A stretch of DNA of 64,000 nucleotides, taken from the NCBI RefSeq assembly GCF_009674765.1, contig NZ_WKKF01000005.1, positions 124,001-188,000 on the forward strand. The letters are read 5' to 3'. The DNA comes from Metabacillus idriensis. GTDB taxonomy: Bacteria; Bacillota; Bacilli; Bacillales; Bacillaceae. Below, in pieces: positions 9,523-19,928 of the stretch. A program made the position numbers and the translations under genes. The notes beneath the pieces are model-generated. The model saw only the letters and a list, made by a program, of their open reading frames with translations, ran no database searches and was not told where the DNA came from. Each line of letters opens with the position of its first letter. The stretch's first letter is position 1.

Positions 9523-10833
9523 TTAATAAACAGAAGTCGTTTCTTTTGACGTATTCTCTAAAATTTCTTTTACTCTGGCCAGGAATCTGCCGCACACTAA
9601 ACCGTCAAGCACACGATGATCAAGAGACATGCATAGATTCACCATATCGCGTACCGCGATCATACCGTTGTTCATCACAACTGGACGTTTTACGATGGAT
9701 TCCACCTGAAGAATGGCAGCCTGCGGGTAGTTGATGATCCCCATAGACTGTACAGATCCAAATGAACCTGTATTGTTTACTGTAAAGGTGCCGCCTTTCA
9801 TTTCATCTGCAGTTAACTTCCCAGCACGGACCTTGCCTGCAAGTTCAGAAATTTCACGGGCTATGCCTTTGATTGTTTTTTCATCAGCATGTTTAATCAC
9901 GGGAACATACAAAGCATCTTCTGTTGCAACCGCGATTGAGATATTGATGTCTTTCTTTTGAATAATGCTCTCGCCTGCCCACATTGAATTGATCTGCGGG
10001 AATTCTTTTAATGCTTGAGCGACAGCTTTGACGAAAAATGCAAAGAATGTAAGATTAAATCCTTCTTTTTGCTTGAATTCATTCTTGATTGTATTGCGGT
10101 ATTCAACCAGATTGGTTGCATCCACTTCAATCATCGTCCAGGCATGAGGTGCCTCATGCTTGCTTCGCAGCATGTTAGAAGCAATCGCTTTGCGGATGCC
10201 GGTAACAGGAATTTCAATATCTCCCGGCTGTGCAGAAACAGATGCAGCAGGTGCTGATTGTGCAGTTTTCTGCGGTGCAGCTGCTGGTGCAGTTTGCTGT
10301 ACGTCTGCTTTAGCTGGTGATTCTTGTGCAGCAGCATTTCCTTTGTCCGCTGATGAAGGGATATTTCCGCTCTCAATGATTTGCTGCAGGTCTTTTCTTG
10401 TAATTCTTCCGCCGGCGCCTGTACCTGCAACCTGTTCAAGATCGATGTCGTTTTCCTGTGCTAAGCGCAGGACAGCAGGAGAATATCGTTTCTTGTTTGA
10501 TTGGTCTGTTTGCTCTGCAGGTTCTGCTTTTTGCATTTCCTCTGAAGCCGATGAAACTGGTGCGATTGATGCTTTAGCATCTTCGCTTTCACCGCCGACT
10601 TCAACTTTACAAATAATTTCGCCGACAGCGAGCGTATCACCTTCATCTGCAACCAATTCTTTGATTACGCCTGTAAATGAAGATGGAACTTCTGCATTTA
10701 CTTTATCTGTCATAACCTCAGCAATCGGATCGTATTTGTTTACAGTATCACCGACTGATACAAGCCATTTGCTGATGGTGCCTTCCGTTACACTTTCCCC
10801 AAGCTGGGGCATTGTCATCTGTTCAACTGCCAT
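9523..10833 (-). CDS. bkdB: Branched-chain 2-oxo acid dehydrogenase E2 (lipoamide acyltransferase)
   Basis: Core of the branched-chain 2-oxo acid dehydrogenase complex; transfers the acyl group from lipoamide to CoA. 436 aa. An N-terminal lipoyl domain carries the lipoylated lysine in MTDKVNAEVPS (Lys44). A peripheral subunit-binding domain (RYSPAVLRLAQENDIDL, about 116-152) follows, flanked by Ala/Pro-rich linkers. The C-terminal catalytic domain contains the HxxxDG motif (HRVLDG, about 406-411). Last gene of the ptb-to-bkdB operon. The acyl-CoA products serve branched-chain fatty acid synthesis or are routed through Ptb/Buk. Confidence 0.95.
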   Translation of the reverse strand: MAVEQMTMPQLGESVTEGTISKWLVSVGDTVNKYDPIAEVMTDKVNAEVPSSFTGVIKELVADEGDTLAVGEIICKVEVGGESEDAKASIAPVSSASEEMQKAEPAEQTDQSNKKRYSPAVLRLAQENDIDLEQVAGTGAGGRITRKDLQQIIESGNIPSSADKGNAAAQESPAKADVQQTAPAAAPQKTAQSAPAASVSAQPGDIEIPVTGIRKAIASNMLRSKHEAPHAWTMIEVDATNLVEYRNTIKNEFKQKEGFNLTFFAFFVKAVAQALKEFPQINSMWAGESIIQKKDINISIAVATEDALYVPVIKHADEKTIKGIAREISELAGKVRAGKLTADEMKGGTFTVNNTGSFGSVQSMGIINYPQAAILQVESIVKRPVVMNNGMIAVRDMVNLCMSLDHRVLDGLVCGRFLARVKEILENTSKETTSVY

Positions 10834-10863
10834 GTCTGTTCCCTCCTCAAATGAAAATCTTCT

Positions 10864-11847
10864 TTAAAATTCAGCAAGCTTCCGCATAGCCGCTTCTACT
10901 TTATCTGGATTGATCATAAAATATTTTTCCATTGTTGGAGCATATGGCATTGCCGGCACATCAGGCCCTGCAAGACGCATGATTGGAGCATCCAAATCAA
11001 ATAGGCAGTTTTCAGCGATGATGGCTGACACTTCGCTCATGATGCTTCCTTCTTTGTTGTCTTCTGTAAGCAGCATCACTTTTCCTGTTTTAGAAGCAGC
11101 TTCAATAATTGCTTCTTTATCAAGCGGATATACTGTGCGCAAATCAAGAATATGCGCTGAAATGCCATCCTGTGCAAGTTTTTCTGCAGCTTGGAGTGCA
11201 AAATGCACGCACAGGCCGTAAGTGATGATTGTAAGATCTTCACCTTCACGCTTCACATCGGCTTTTCCGATCGGCAGTACATAATCATCGTCAGGAACCT
11301 CGCCTTTGATGAGGCGGTATGCTCTTTTATGTTCAAAAAACAGAACTGGATCATCGTCTCTAATTGCAGCCTTTAAGAGTCCTTTTACATCATAAGGAGT
11401 TGAAGGCATCACAATTTTAAGACCAGGCTGATTGGCAAATAAAGCTTCGACCGATTGAGAGTGATAGAGAGCTCCATGTACGCCTCCTCCATAAGGAGCA
11501 CGGATCGTAATCGGACAATTCCAATCATTGTTTGAACGATAGCGGATTTTGGCAGCCTCTGAAACGATTTGATTGACTGCAGGCATGATAAAGTCCGCAA
11601 ATTGCATTTCTGCGATTGGTCTCATTCCGTACATGGCAGCGCCAATTCCCACACCTGCAATCGCTGATTCTGCAAGCGGAGTATCAATGACGCGCTCTTC
11701 TCCAAACTTGTCGTACAATCCGGCTGTTGCTTTAAAAACTCCGCCTTTTTTGCCTACATCTTCCCCAAGCACGAAAACTTTTGGATCACGTTCCATCTCT
11801 TCACGAATCGCCATCGTGACAGCTTCTATATAAGAAATGACTGGCAT
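10864..11847 (-). CDS. bkdAB: Branched-chain 2-oxo acid dehydrogenase E1 beta
   Basis: Beta subunit of the thiamine-diphosphate-dependent decarboxylase component. 327 aa, standard length. It has the transketolase pyrimidine-binding domain at the N-terminus (VFVLGEDVGKKGGVFKATAG, with the conserved catalytic Glu) and the C-terminal transketolase domain (SAHILDLRTVYPLDKEAI). Sits between bkdAA and bkdB with 12 and 30 bp spacers, in one operon. Works as an alpha2beta2 heterotetramer with BkdAA. Confidence 0.95.
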   Translation of the reverse strand: MPVISYIEAVTMAIREEMERDPKVFVLGEDVGKKGGVFKATAGLYDKFGEERVIDTPLAESAIAGVGIGAAMYGMRPIAEMQFADFIMPAVNQIVSEAAKIRYRSNNDWNCPITIRAPYGGGVHGALYHSQSVEALFANQPGLKIVMPSTPYDVKGLLKAAIRDDDPVLFFEHKRAYRLIKGEVPDDDYVLPIGKADVKREGEDLTIITYGLCVHFALQAAEKLAQDGISAHILDLRTVYPLDKEAIIEAASKTGKVMLLTEDNKEGSIMSEVSAIIAENCLFDLDAPIMRLAGPDVPAMPYAPTMEKYFMINPDKVEAAMRKLAEF

Positions 11848-11859
11848 TGTTCTTCCCCC

Positions 11860-12855
11860 TTACTCTGCGTATACATATTTAAGTGCTGACTCTGCATCTG
11901 CATATGGAGCACTTTCAGCGTAATCTGTTGCTTCGTTTACAACCTTCATGATCCCGTCATGAATTTCTTTTTCCAACTCATCCGTCATGACGCCAGTTTC
12001 TTTTAAATAAGCGGCAAATTTTAAGATCGGATCATTCTTCTTAGCTTCTGAAACTTCTTCCTGCCCGCGATATGAACGATCATCGTCATCACTTGAGTGA
12101 GGAGTCAGACGGTATGAGATTGCTTCTATAAGTGTAGGACCCTCTCCGCGGCGGCCTCTGTCTGCAGCTTCTTTTACTGCCTGATACACTTCAAGCGGAT
12201 CATTTCCATCCACTGTAAAGCCAGGCATTCCATAGCCAATCGCACGGTCTGAGATTTTCTCGCATGCAACTTGCTTTTCGTAGGGAACACTGATTGCATA
12301 TTTATTATTTTCACACATGAAAATAACAGGCAGCTTATGTACTCCTGCAAAGTTTGCTCCTTCATGGAAATCTCCCTGGTTTGAAGAGCCTTCCCCAAAC
12401 GTGACAAACGTGACAAGATCCTTTTTCTCCATTTTGCCCGCAAGAGCAATTCCAACCGCATGCGGCACTTGAGTTGTAACCGGTGATGAGCCTGTAACAA
12501 TGCGATTTTCTTTTTGGCCAAAGTGACCGGGCATTTGGCGGCCTCCTGAGTTTGGATCTTCTGCTTTTGCAAATCCGGAAAGCATCAATTGCTTTGCAGT
12601 CATGCCAAACGCAAGCACAACACCCATATCACGGTAATAAGGAAGGGCATAGTCTTTTTTGCGGTCAAGTGCAAATGCAGCACCAACCTGAGCCGCTTCC
12701 TGTCCCTGACATGAAATCACGAATGGAATTTTCCCTGAACGGTTGAGCAGCCACATGCGTTCATCGATTTTGCGCGCCATGACCATTGTTTCATACATTT
12801 CAAGAACTTCTTGATCAGATAAACCAAGTGTTTTATGACGATTTTCAGCCATCAT
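11860..12855 (-). CDS. bkdAA: Branched-chain 2-oxo acid dehydrogenase E1 alpha
   Basis: Alpha subunit of the E1 component, decarboxylating the 2-oxo acids of Val, Leu and Ile. 331 aa. The thiamine-diphosphate motif GDG...N appears as GEGSSNQGDFHEGANFAG with NNKYAISVP after it. The phosphorylation-loop region RLTPHSSDDDDRSYR is recognisable, as usual for the 2-oxo acid E1 alpha family. Located between lpdV and bkdAB. Confidence 0.95.
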   Translation of the reverse strand: MMAENRHKTLGLSDQEVLEMYETMVMARKIDERMWLLNRSGKIPFVISCQGQEAAQVGAAFALDRKKDYALPYYRDMGVVLAFGMTAKQLMLSGFAKAEDPNSGGRQMPGHFGQKENRIVTGSSPVTTQVPHAVGIALAGKMEKKDLVTFVTFGEGSSNQGDFHEGANFAGVHKLPVIFMCENNKYAISVPYEKQVACEKISDRAIGYGMPGFTVDGNDPLEVYQAVKEAADRGRRGEGPTLIEAISYRLTPHSSDDDDRSYRGQEEVSEAKKNDPILKFAAYLKETGVMTDELEKEIHDGIMKVVNEATDYAESAPYADAESALKYVYAE

Positions 12856-12896
12856 TTTGCCTCCTTAAAAATCAGTATGTAAGGGATATGTTCCCT

Positions 12897-14318
12897 TTAA
12901 GAATGAATTGCTTTCCCATCAACAGCAAGTGCCGCTTCACCTATTGCTTCAGACAGAGTTGGATGAGGATGAATGGTTTGTCCAATTTCCCACGGTGTTG
13001 CATCAAGCACCATCGCAAGCCCTGCTTCAGAAATCATATCAGTTACATGCGGTCCAATCATATGAACACCAAGGAGATCATCTGTTTTAGCATCGGCAAT
13101 TAATTTGACAAACCCATCGGATTCCCCAAAAACAAGCGCTTTGCCGATCGCACGGAATGAAAATTTACCTGTTTTCACTTCATATCCCGCTTCTTTCGCT
13201 TCATCTTCTGTATAGCCGACACTTGCAATTTCAGGTGTGCTGTATACACATCTGGAAACTTTCTTATAGTCAATTGCAGAAGGAGTATGTCCGGCAATAT
13301 GTTCAACTGCTGTAATGCCCTCATGTGAAGCCACATGCGCAAGCTGAAGTCCGCCAATAACGTCGCCAATCGCATAGATATGTGATTCTTTCGTCTGCAT
13401 AAATTGATTGGTCTTAATGAAGCCATTTTCAAGCTGAATATCTGTATTTTCAATCCCGATGCCTTCAACATTTGCCTGACGTCCAACAGATACAAGAATT
13501 TTTTCAGCAGAGAATGTCTTCACTTCACCTTTATGCTCAGCACTGATAGAAACAGCTTCTCCTTTTTCAAGGGTTTCAGACAGAACTTTAGCCCCTGTTA
13601 CAAGGTTAATGCCTTTTTTCTTAAGCAAGCGCTGCATTTCTTTGGATATTTCAGCATCTTCAGTAGGAAGGATACGGTCTGCGTACTCAAGGACAGTTAC
13701 CTCAAGTCCAAAATCAGACAGCATGGATGCCCACTCTATTCCAATTACTCCACCGCCAACAATAATGATTGATTTAGGCAGCGATTCAAGCGCAAGTGCT
13801 TCATCTGACGTTAAAACAGATTCACCGTCAATTTCAAGGCCAGGCAGACTGCGCGGTCTTGACCCTGTAGAGACAATCACATTTTTAGGAATGAGCATTT
13901 CATTCTCTTCGCCGTTATTCATTTCAACAGAAATGGTTCCGGGCATTGGGGAGAAAATAGACGGACCCAAAATACGGCCTGTCCCTTCATAGACATCGAT
14001 TTTTCCCTGCTTCATTAAATGCTGGACGCCTTTATGCAGGGCATCAATAATCGATTGTTTGCGCTCTTGAACCTTCGTGAAATCGAGCTCAACACCTGAT
14101 GTAATGACGCCAAACTCTTCGCTTCTTTTCGCTGTAGCAAACACTTCCGCACTTCTAAGCAACGCTTTGCTTGGAATACACCCGGCATGAAGACAAGTGC
14201 CTCCTAGTTTTCCTTTTTCAACAATCGCTGTTTTTAAACCCAGCTGGCTTGCGCGAATCGCGGCTACATATCCGCCTGTTCCGCCGCCTACAATGACGAG
14301 ATCATAATCTGTTGCCAT
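12897..14318 (-). CDS. lpdV: Dihydrolipoamide dehydrogenase, E3 of the branched-chain complex
   Basis: FAD-dependent reoxidation of dihydrolipoamide with reduction of NAD+. 473 aa. N-terminal FAD-binding GGGTGGYVAA (about 11-20), redox-active disulfide in GGTCLHAGCIPSK (about 39-51), NAD-binding GGGVIGIEWA (about 188-197), and C-terminal His-Glu pair in HPHPTLSEAIGEAAL. Dedicated E3 in the bkd operon as in B. subtilis; a further E3 for the pyruvate complex would be elsewhere. Confidence 0.96.
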   Translation of the reverse strand: MATDYDLVIVGGGTGGYVAAIRASQLGLKTAIVEKGKLGGTCLHAGCIPSKALLRSAEVFATAKRSEEFGVITSGVELDFTKVQERKQSIIDALHKGVQHLMKQGKIDVYEGTGRILGPSIFSPMPGTISVEMNNGEENEMLIPKNVIVSTGSRPRSLPGLEIDGESVLTSDEALALESLPKSIIIVGGGVIGIEWASMLSDFGLEVTVLEYADRILPTEDAEISKEMQRLLKKKGINLVTGAKVLSETLEKGEAVSISAEHKGEVKTFSAEKILVSVGRQANVEGIGIENTDIQLENGFIKTNQFMQTKESHIYAIGDVIGGLQLAHVASHEGITAVEHIAGHTPSAIDYKKVSRCVYSTPEIASVGYTEDEAKEAGYEVKTGKFSFRAIGKALVFGESDGFVKLIADAKTDDLLGVHMIGPHVTDMISEAGLAMVLDATPWEIGQTIHPHPTLSEAIGEAALAVDGKAIHS

Positions 14319-14335
14319 GCTGATGCTCCTCTCTT

Positions 14336-15451
14336 TTAAACCTGGTTGTAGATCTTAGAATCCACTCTTTTATTCGGATATTCCTTGGCTTCTTCTTCCC
14401 CGCGGAGAACGCGAAGAGCCCCTTCAGTTAATGCCTGAAGTTCATTTTCACCCGGAAAGACATTCACATCTGCAATCCAATCAATGTAGGAAGAAATTTC
14501 TTTTACGAATTTTTTCCCGTAGGCAAGGCCTCCTGTAAGAATGATTGCATCTACTTTCCCTTTTAAAACAGCGCTTGCTGCACCGATTTCTTTGCCGATT
14601 TGATAGGCCATTGCATCAAATACAAGTTTAGCCTTTTGATCACCAGCAGAGATCATGCGTTCAACCTTCTGGCCGTCATTGGTGCCAAGATACCCGACCA
14701 GCCCGCCTTTTCCAACAAGCATTTTCATAACTTCCTCACGATAATAATCACCTGAATAACAGAGGTTCACCAGATCACCTGCAGGTACAGTGCCTGCCCG
14801 TTCAGGACTGAAAGGGCCATCTCCATGAAGTCCGTTGTTGACATCAATTACTTTTCCAAGCCTGTGTACGCCGACCGTGATTCCGCCGCCCATATGAGCC
14901 ACAATCAGGTTCATTTCGCTGTATTTTTTGCCGTACTGCTGAGCAACTTTCCTTGCAACGGATTTTTGGTTTAAGGCATGAAAAATACTCTTTCGTTCGA
15001 TGGATGGAACTCCGGATACTTTTGCAATCGTTTCCATTTCATCTACAACTACCGGATCCACAATGAAAGAAGGTATATTTAGCCCGCCGGCTATTTCAAA
15101 TGCGATGATGCCTCCCAAATTTGAAGCGTGCTGTCCTGCAAAACCGATGCGGAGATCTTGCAGCATTTGTTCATTTACATGGTATGTTCCGCCCTCTATC
15201 GGACGAAGCAGTCCGCCTCTTCCGCATACCGCGCTTAATTTAGAGATGTTAATGCCTTCTTCATCCAGCGTTTCAAGTATTGTTTGTTTTCTGAATTCAT
15301 ACTGATCAATAACGCTGTTAAAAGCATTAATTTTATCTGCATCATGACGGATTGTTTTTTCAAAAATCGATCGTTCATTATCAAATACACCAATTTTCGT
15401 CGAGGTCGAACCCGGGTTTATGACGAGAATCCGATATTCTTTTTCTTGCAA
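14336..15451 (-). CDS. buk: Butyrate kinase (branched-chain acid kinase)
   Basis: Converts butyryl- or branched-chain acyl-phosphate plus ADP to the acid plus ATP. 371 aa. Acetokinase-family signature [15 protein letters not shown] near the N-terminus, and [24 protein letters not shown] in the middle. Works after phosphate butyryltransferase (ptb) in the same operon, giving substrate-level ATP from acyl-CoA made by the bkd complex. Confidence 0.94.
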   Translation of the reverse strand: MQEKEYRILVINPGSTSTKIGVFDNERSIFEKTIRHDADKINAFNSVIDQYEFRKQTILETLDEEGINISKLSAVCGRGGLLRPIEGGTYHVNEQMLQDLRIGFAGQHASNLGGIIAFEIAGGLNIPSFIVDPVVVDEMETIAKVSGVPSIERKSIFHALNQKSVARKVAQQYGKKYSEMNLIVAHMGGGITVGVHRLGKVIDVNNGLHGDGPFSPERAGTVPAGDLVNLCYSGDYYREEVMKMLVGKGGLVGYLGTNDGQKVERMISAGDQKAKLVFDAMAYQIGKEIGAASAVLKGKVDAIILTGGLAYGKKFVKEISSYIDWIADVNVFPGENELQALTEGALRVLRGEEEAKEYPNKRVDSKIYNQV

Positions 15452-15533
15452 CTTCCAAAACCTCCAAATATGAGAAAGATCAGACAGCGCATCGACACGC
15501 TGCCTGCTTAACTCTTCTCAAAAAAATTGCCTA

Positions 15534-16628
15534 TTAGCGGCGGCTTAAAATGTGATGTCCATTTTGCAGAAACTGACTGCGGGAATTTCTCATTCTTTCA
15601 ATGCGCTCTTCCGCTAAACGATCAGCTGCCGCATATGTAGGGATGCCGTCGCGTTTTGCAATTTCAAATACACGTTCAATATTTTGATAAATGCCTTCTA
15701 CTTTTTTCATCGCTCTTTCGCTGTTGTAGCCAAGCAGCTCATCCGCTACATTAATTACGCCTCCAGCATTAATGACATAGTCCGGTGCATAAGCAATTCC
15801 CATTTCATGTATCGTATCGCCATGACGAGTTTCTCTTAATTGGTTATTTGCAGCACCTGCAATGACCTTAGCTTTGATTTGCGGGATCGTATCGTCATTG
15901 ATAGTAGCTCCAAGTGCACACGGTGCATAAATATCGCAGTCCACTCCGTAAATTTCATCTGGATCTACAGCTTTAGCTCCGAAAGCTTCAACAGCTCTTT
16001 GAACCGCTTCTTTATTAATATCCGTCACAATCAGCTGTGCGCCTTCTTCGTGCAAATGTCTGCAGAGGTTGAATGCAACGTTGCCGACACCTTGAACTGC
16101 AACAGTCTTGCCTTCTAATGAATCTGTGCCGAACGCAGCTTTTGCAGCAGCTTTCATTCCGCGGTATACGCCGAACGCCGTTACAGGAGACGGGTTTCCT
16201 GAAGATCCGAAAGCAGGTGAAATACCCGTTACATAATCTGTTTCTTCGTGGATCAAATCCATATCTTCAACAGTAGTGCCGACATCTTCAGCTGTAATAT
16301 AACGGCCATTAAGTCCTTGAATGTAGCGGCCGAAAGCGCGGAACATTTCTTCGTTTTTATCTTTGCGGGGATCACCGATGATAACTGTTTTCCCTCCGCC
16401 AAGGTTTAATCCTGCAGCTGCATTTTTGTAAGTCATACCCTTGGCTAAGCGAAGAGCATCTTCAATTGCATCTGCTTCTGAAGCGTATGTCCACATGCGC
16501 GTGCCGCCAAGTGCAGGTCCTAAAGTTGTATCATGAATAGCGATAATAGCTTTCAGCCCTGATTGTTTATCTTGGCAAAATACCAATTGCTCATAATCAT
16601 ATTGTTCCATATATTTGAAAATTTCCAT
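15534..16628 (-). CDS. bcd: Leucine (branched-chain amino acid) dehydrogenase
   Basis: NAD-dependent oxidative deamination of Leu, Val and Ile to 2-oxo acids, the entry step of this operon. 364 aa. The glutamate/leucine/phenylalanine dehydrogenase catalytic motif lies near residues 66-86 ([20 protein letters not shown], holding both catalytic lysines), and the NAD-binding [14 protein letters not shown] near 180. Preceded by ptb and followed by buk. Confidence 0.95.
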   Translation of the reverse strand: MEIFKYMEQYDYEQLVFCQDKQSGLKAIIAIHDTTLGPALGGTRMWTYASEADAIEDALRLAKGMTYKNAAAGLNLGGGKTVIIGDPRKDKNEEMFRAFGRYIQGLNGRYITAEDVGTTVEDMDLIHEETDYVTGISPAFGSSGNPSPVTAFGVYRGMKAAAKAAFGTDSLEGKTVAVQGVGNVAFNLCRHLHEEGAQLIVTDINKEAVQRAVEAFGAKAVDPDEIYGVDCDIYAPCALGATINDDTIPQIKAKVIAGAANNQLRETRHGDTIHEMGIAYAPDYVINAGGVINVADELLGYNSERAMKKVEGIYQNIERVFEIAKRDGIPTYAAADRLAEERIERMRNSRSQFLQNGHHILSRR

Positions 16629-16675
16629 GTGTAATTCCTCCTAAAGTTCTTTTCATTTCATATCCGGTTTGTCTC

Positions 16676-17566
16676 TTAACTAGAACAAATCGCCAAAGCT
16701 AGCGAGTATAGCTTGCTTTCAGCTGAATCAGCACGGCTGGTTAAGACAATCGGGGCTTTTGCACCTGCAATGATGGCTCCTACTTTTGCATTAGCAAAAT
16801 ACATGAGCGATTTATATAAAACATTGCCAACTTCAATGGTTGGTACTAAAAGAATATCAGCCTGTCCTGCGACAACGCTTGTGATGCCTTTATGCTCTGC
16901 AGCTTCAAATGAAACAGCATTATCAAGTGCAAGCGGGCCATCAACGATACAATCTTTTATCTGCCCTCTTTTGTTCATTTGGCTGAGAGCAGCTGCATCG
17001 AGCGTCGCCTGCATGGAAGGATTTACAACTTCAACAGCTGCAAGGGGCGCTACTTTTGGAACATCTATCCCAATCTTCCTTGCTACCATGACAGAATTTA
17101 CAAGAATCTGCTTTTTCTGCTCCAGATCTGGTGCAAGATTCATCGCTGCATCCGTTACAATCGTGTATCTGTCGTAGCCTGGCACTTCAAAAACCGCTAC
17201 ATGGGATAGAATTTTGCCCGTGCGAAGTCCATATTCCTTGTTTAAAACCGCTTTTAAAATAACGGCTGTAGGAACATTTCCTTTCATTAATACGTCCGCT
17301 TCATTTTGAAAGACAGCTTTAACAGCAAATTCTGAAGCTTGTTCAACGGATCTTGCATGCTTAATTGAAAACTTTTTAGCGTCAGCACTTCTTTCTTGAA
17401 GCATGATTTCAATTTCTTCTTTATTTCCGAACAAAATAAATTCGGCCAGTCCCCGTTCTGAAGCTTCCAAAACTGCTTCAAGCACTTCTGGATCTTCTGC
17501 AGAGGCCACTGCCACTGTTTTGTTCTCAAGCTGGGCTGCTTTTTCTAGCAGGTCTTCTAAGTTCAT
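16676..17566 (-). CDS. ptb: Phosphate butyryltransferase
   Basis: Transfers the acyl group from butyryl- or branched-chain acyl-CoA to phosphate. 296 aa, phosphotransacetylase superfamily (VLMKGNVPTAVILKAVLNKEYGLRTG near 91-116). First gene of the bkd operon. Its leader holds a near-consensus sigma-54 promoter and a candidate BkdR site. Confidence 0.94.
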   Translation of the reverse strand: MNLEDLLEKAAQLENKTVAVASAEDPEVLEAVLEASERGLAEFILFGNKEEIEIMLQERSADAKKFSIKHARSVEQASEFAVKAVFQNEADVLMKGNVPTAVILKAVLNKEYGLRTGKILSHVAVFEVPGYDRYTIVTDAAMNLAPDLEQKKQILVNSVMVARKIGIDVPKVAPLAAVEVVNPSMQATLDAAALSQMNKRGQIKDCIVDGPLALDNAVSFEAAEHKGITSVVAGQADILLVPTIEVGNVLYKSLMYFANAKVGAIIAGAKAPIVLTSRADSAESKLYSLALAICSS

Positions 17567-17615
17567 CGTGTTTTCAACCCCTTCAAGATGTAGTCACAGC
17601 ACCCGTTATTTTATA

Positions 17616-17632
17616 ATGCAAGAAGCGTGCCA
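17616..17632 (-). promoter_or_regulatory. Sigma-54 (SigL) -24/-12 promoter of the ptb-bkd operon
   Basis: Minus-strand TGGCACGCTTCTTGCAT contains the -24 TGGCAC and -12 TTGCAT elements with exact 5-bp spacing, 50 bp before the ptb start. This pairs with the sigma-54 activator gene bkdR immediately upstream. Confidence 0.95.
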
Positions 17633-17643
17633 ACATAAAATCT

Positions 17644-17657
17644 TGTAAACGCTTCAT
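17644..17657 (+). promoter_or_regulatory. Candidate cre site between BkdR site and SigL promoter
   Basis: TGTAAACGCTTCAT fits the cre consensus at 13 of 14 positions. Binding of CcpA here could interfere with contact between BkdR and the sigma-54 polymerase. Confidence 0.4.
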
Positions 17658-17674
17658 CTCATCGAGCATAAAAC

Positions 17675-17708
17675 ATGCAATTTGTTTCATACCATGCAAT
17701 ATATTGCG
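17675..17708. promoter_or_regulatory. Candidate BkdR upstream activating sequence
   Basis: Contains the perfect 12-bp palindrome GCAATATATTGC (17696-17707) within ATGCAATATATTGCGTGCAT, plus a further ATGCAA at 17675. It sits 65-90 bp upstream of the -24 element, where enhancer sites of sigma-54 activators are found. A motif of the same form (TGCAA-4-TTGC) occurs in the bkdR upstream region. Confidence 0.6.
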
Positions 17709-17712
17709 TGCA

Positions 17713-19773
17713 TTACTTTGCAAGATTGTATTTTTCTATTTTATAATACAGGTTTCTTAGCGAAATACCTAATGAAAGGGCGGTTTTTGTCCGATTAAAA
17801 TGATGCTTGTTCAATGCTTCTCTTATTAATACTTCTTCTAGCTGTTCGATTGATTCTGCAAGAGTCTGATTGCCGCTGCCTTCTATAGAATAGGCTATTA
17901 CCCCGGACTTTTTTTCATCATCCTGTGCGAGTTCCGGCAAATGCTGAGCAGTAATTTCGGTTTCATTGTATTTCATAAAAATCATGGCTCTTCCTAGAAC
18001 ATTCTCAAGCTCCCTTACATTACCAGGCCAGCTGTGCGCAACAAGCATGCTTAAAGCTGATTCTTCAATTCCTTCAATACTTCTGCCATAGTCCTGATTC
18101 AGTTTTCTGATAAGATGCTCAGCAAGCATAGGAATATCACTTTTCCGGTTCCTGAGCGGCGGGATCGAAATTGGATAACGATTTAACCGGTAATACAAAT
18201 CTTCACGGAATGTGCCGTCTGCCATAGCCTTTTCAATATTAATATTTGTTGCAGCGATAACTCTTACATTAATTGGAATGGTTTTCGTTGAACCAACGCG
18301 GACAATTTCTTTTTCCTGCAGCACACGGAGCAATTTTGCCTGTACATTTGCCGAAAGCTCGCCAATTTCATCAAGAAAAATGCTCCCTTTGTTGGCTTCT
18401 TCAAAAAAACCTCTTTTTCCGCCCCTCTTCGCTCCTGAAAAAGCCCCTTCTTCATAGCCGAACAGCTCGCTTTCAAGCAGCGTTTCTGAAATAGCCGCAC
18501 AATTCACACGGATAAACTTGTTATACTTCCGGTCGCTTGCATTATGGATTGCATGGGCGAATAATTCTTTTCCTGTCCCTGATTCCCCTCTTAATAGAAC
18601 AGTCGCAGGTGTTTTAGCCCCTAGCTTCGCTTGTTCAATCGCAAGCTTGATCTCTTCGCTTCCCCCGATAATATCTTCAAAGGCATACTTCGCTTCAAGT
18701 GTTCTGATGATTTGTCTGGCTCTGTGCAATTCTGTCGTTAAAGTCTGAATCTCGGACACATCATGAATAATGCCCACACTTCCTTTTAGTTTTCCATCAA
18801 CAATGATCGGAGCTACATTTACAATGACGTCTTTCTTGCCAGGGCCAACCTTCATCCGCACACCTCTGACAGGTCTTCTCGTTTCAAGAACCTTCATATG
18901 CATGCTTTCACCCTCAGATATATCAGCCGTCGCAGGCTTTCCCAGCACTTGTTCTTCAGTCAGGCCAGTCATCCTTGAATAAGCAGGATTAATCAAAATC
19001 CCTCTTCCTTCTTCATCTACAACAGTTATGGCCTCGTCAGATGATTGAATGATGGCTTGAAGAAGCGTTTGAATTTCCTTTAAGTTTGTCATTTCTTCTG
19101 CAAGGTTCACAATATCGGTAATATCTTTAAACAAGGAAAGGGCACCGAGCAGTGTTCCCGAGTCATCAAAGATCGGGATTCTTGTTGTAATAATTTTAAG
19201 GCCATTTTCAAGTACCTGTTCCTGATTCATTTCCACTTCTTTTGTTTTCAGGATTCTTGGAAGCTTGCTTGAAGGAATCATCTCTTCAATAAGACGTCCA
19301 ATCACATTTCCCTTTTTTAACCCTGTCATCCGCTCTGCTGTTTTATTGAAAAGAATCAGCCGTTCCTTATCATCGATGACGATCATGCCGTCATTCGTTG
19401 AATCAAAAATGGTTTCATGCTTATGTGTAATATCTTTTAACGCTGTAATTAAATCCTCTTTCTGATTGATCAGATTGGAAATAATGTGAGCGACAGTCCC
19501 TGGGATAATGACCGTATTTCTGCTTCTGCACTGCAGCAGGTCCTCAAATACCTCATTGCTTCCAGTTGCCTCAATCACAATATTGATCTGATCGGAAAGC
19601 AGCGGCTTCCATTCAGAACTTGTCAAAATTCCAAGCTTTTTTGCAAGCTGCATGCCTGGCGCTTCCGGTTCAATGTCCACTACTGCCATAATTTCCATCG
19701 CTTTTATTTCCAAAAGCATTTTGAGGAGTGTTGTCCCGCCTTTTCCCGCACCTACCAGCAAGACCTTTTGCAT
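17713..19773 (-). CDS. bkdR: Sigma-54-dependent transcriptional activator of the bkd operon
   Basis: 686 aa, similar in length to B. subtilis BkdR. Order of domains: N-terminal Rossmann-like nucleotide-binding segment ([17 protein letters not shown], 4-20); two PAS sensory domains (about 118-225 and 235-345); AAA+ domain with Walker A GESGTGKE (395-402) and the sigma-54-contacting loop GAFSGA (443-448, a conservative T-to-S variant of GAFTGA); C-terminal Fis-type helix-turn-helix ([22 protein letters not shown]). Branched-chain amino acids or their oxo acids are the expected inducers. Transcribed toward ptb, with the SigL promoter and candidate enhancer in the intervening 146 bp. Confidence 0.95.
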   Translation of the reverse strand: MQKVLLVGAGKGGTTLLKMLLEIKAMEIMAVVDIEPEAPGMQLAKKLGILTSSEWKPLLSDQINIVIEATGSNEVFEDLLQCRSRNTVIIPGTVAHIISNLINQKEDLITALKDITHKHETIFDSTNDGMIVIDDKERLILFNKTAERMTGLKKGNVIGRLIEEMIPSSKLPRILKTKEVEMNQEQVLENGLKIITTRIPIFDDSGTLLGALSLFKDITDIVNLAEEMTNLKEIQTLLQAIIQSSDEAITVVDEEGRGILINPAYSRMTGLTEEQVLGKPATADISEGESMHMKVLETRRPVRGVRMKVGPGKKDVIVNVAPIIVDGKLKGSVGIIHDVSEIQTLTTELHRARQIIRTLEAKYAFEDIIGGSEEIKLAIEQAKLGAKTPATVLLRGESGTGKELFAHAIHNASDRKYNKFIRVNCAAISETLLESELFGYEEGAFSGAKRGGKRGFFEEANKGSIFLDEIGELSANVQAKLLRVLQEKEIVRVGSTKTIPINVRVIAATNINIEKAMADGTFREDLYYRLNRYPISIPPLRNRKSDIPMLAEHLIRKLNQDYGRSIEGIEESALSMLVAHSWPGNVRELENVLGRAMIFMKYNETEITAQHLPELAQDDEKKSGVIAYSIEGSGNQTLAESIEQLEEVLIREALNKHHFNRTKTALSLGISLRNLYYKIEKYNLAK

Positions 19774-19825
19774 AATGTTAACCCCTTACCGTTTTTTATA
19801 TGTAAAATATGTATATGAATGATTT

Positions 19826-19841
19826 GTGCAAAATTTTGCAC
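19826..19841. promoter_or_regulatory. 16-bp perfect palindrome upstream of bkdR
   Basis: GTGCAAAATTTTGCAC, between the divergent bkdR and yqzF genes and 53-68 bp from the bkdR start. It shares TGCAA-4-TTGC with the palindrome upstream of the ptb promoter, suggesting autoregulation by BkdR. Confidence 0.5.
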
Positions 19842-19928
19842 GGTTTTATCATATCATTTTTTGTTCACTTGACAAATTGTTTTTTTCGTTGAACAATTTA
19901 AACAGACAAAGGGGAAAGGAATAAAAAA

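Noticed and set aside
10160-10867. 235-codon plus-strand frame antisense to bkdB
   Set aside because: Produced by the Ala/Pro-rich linker codons of bkdB read in reverse; low-complexity translation.
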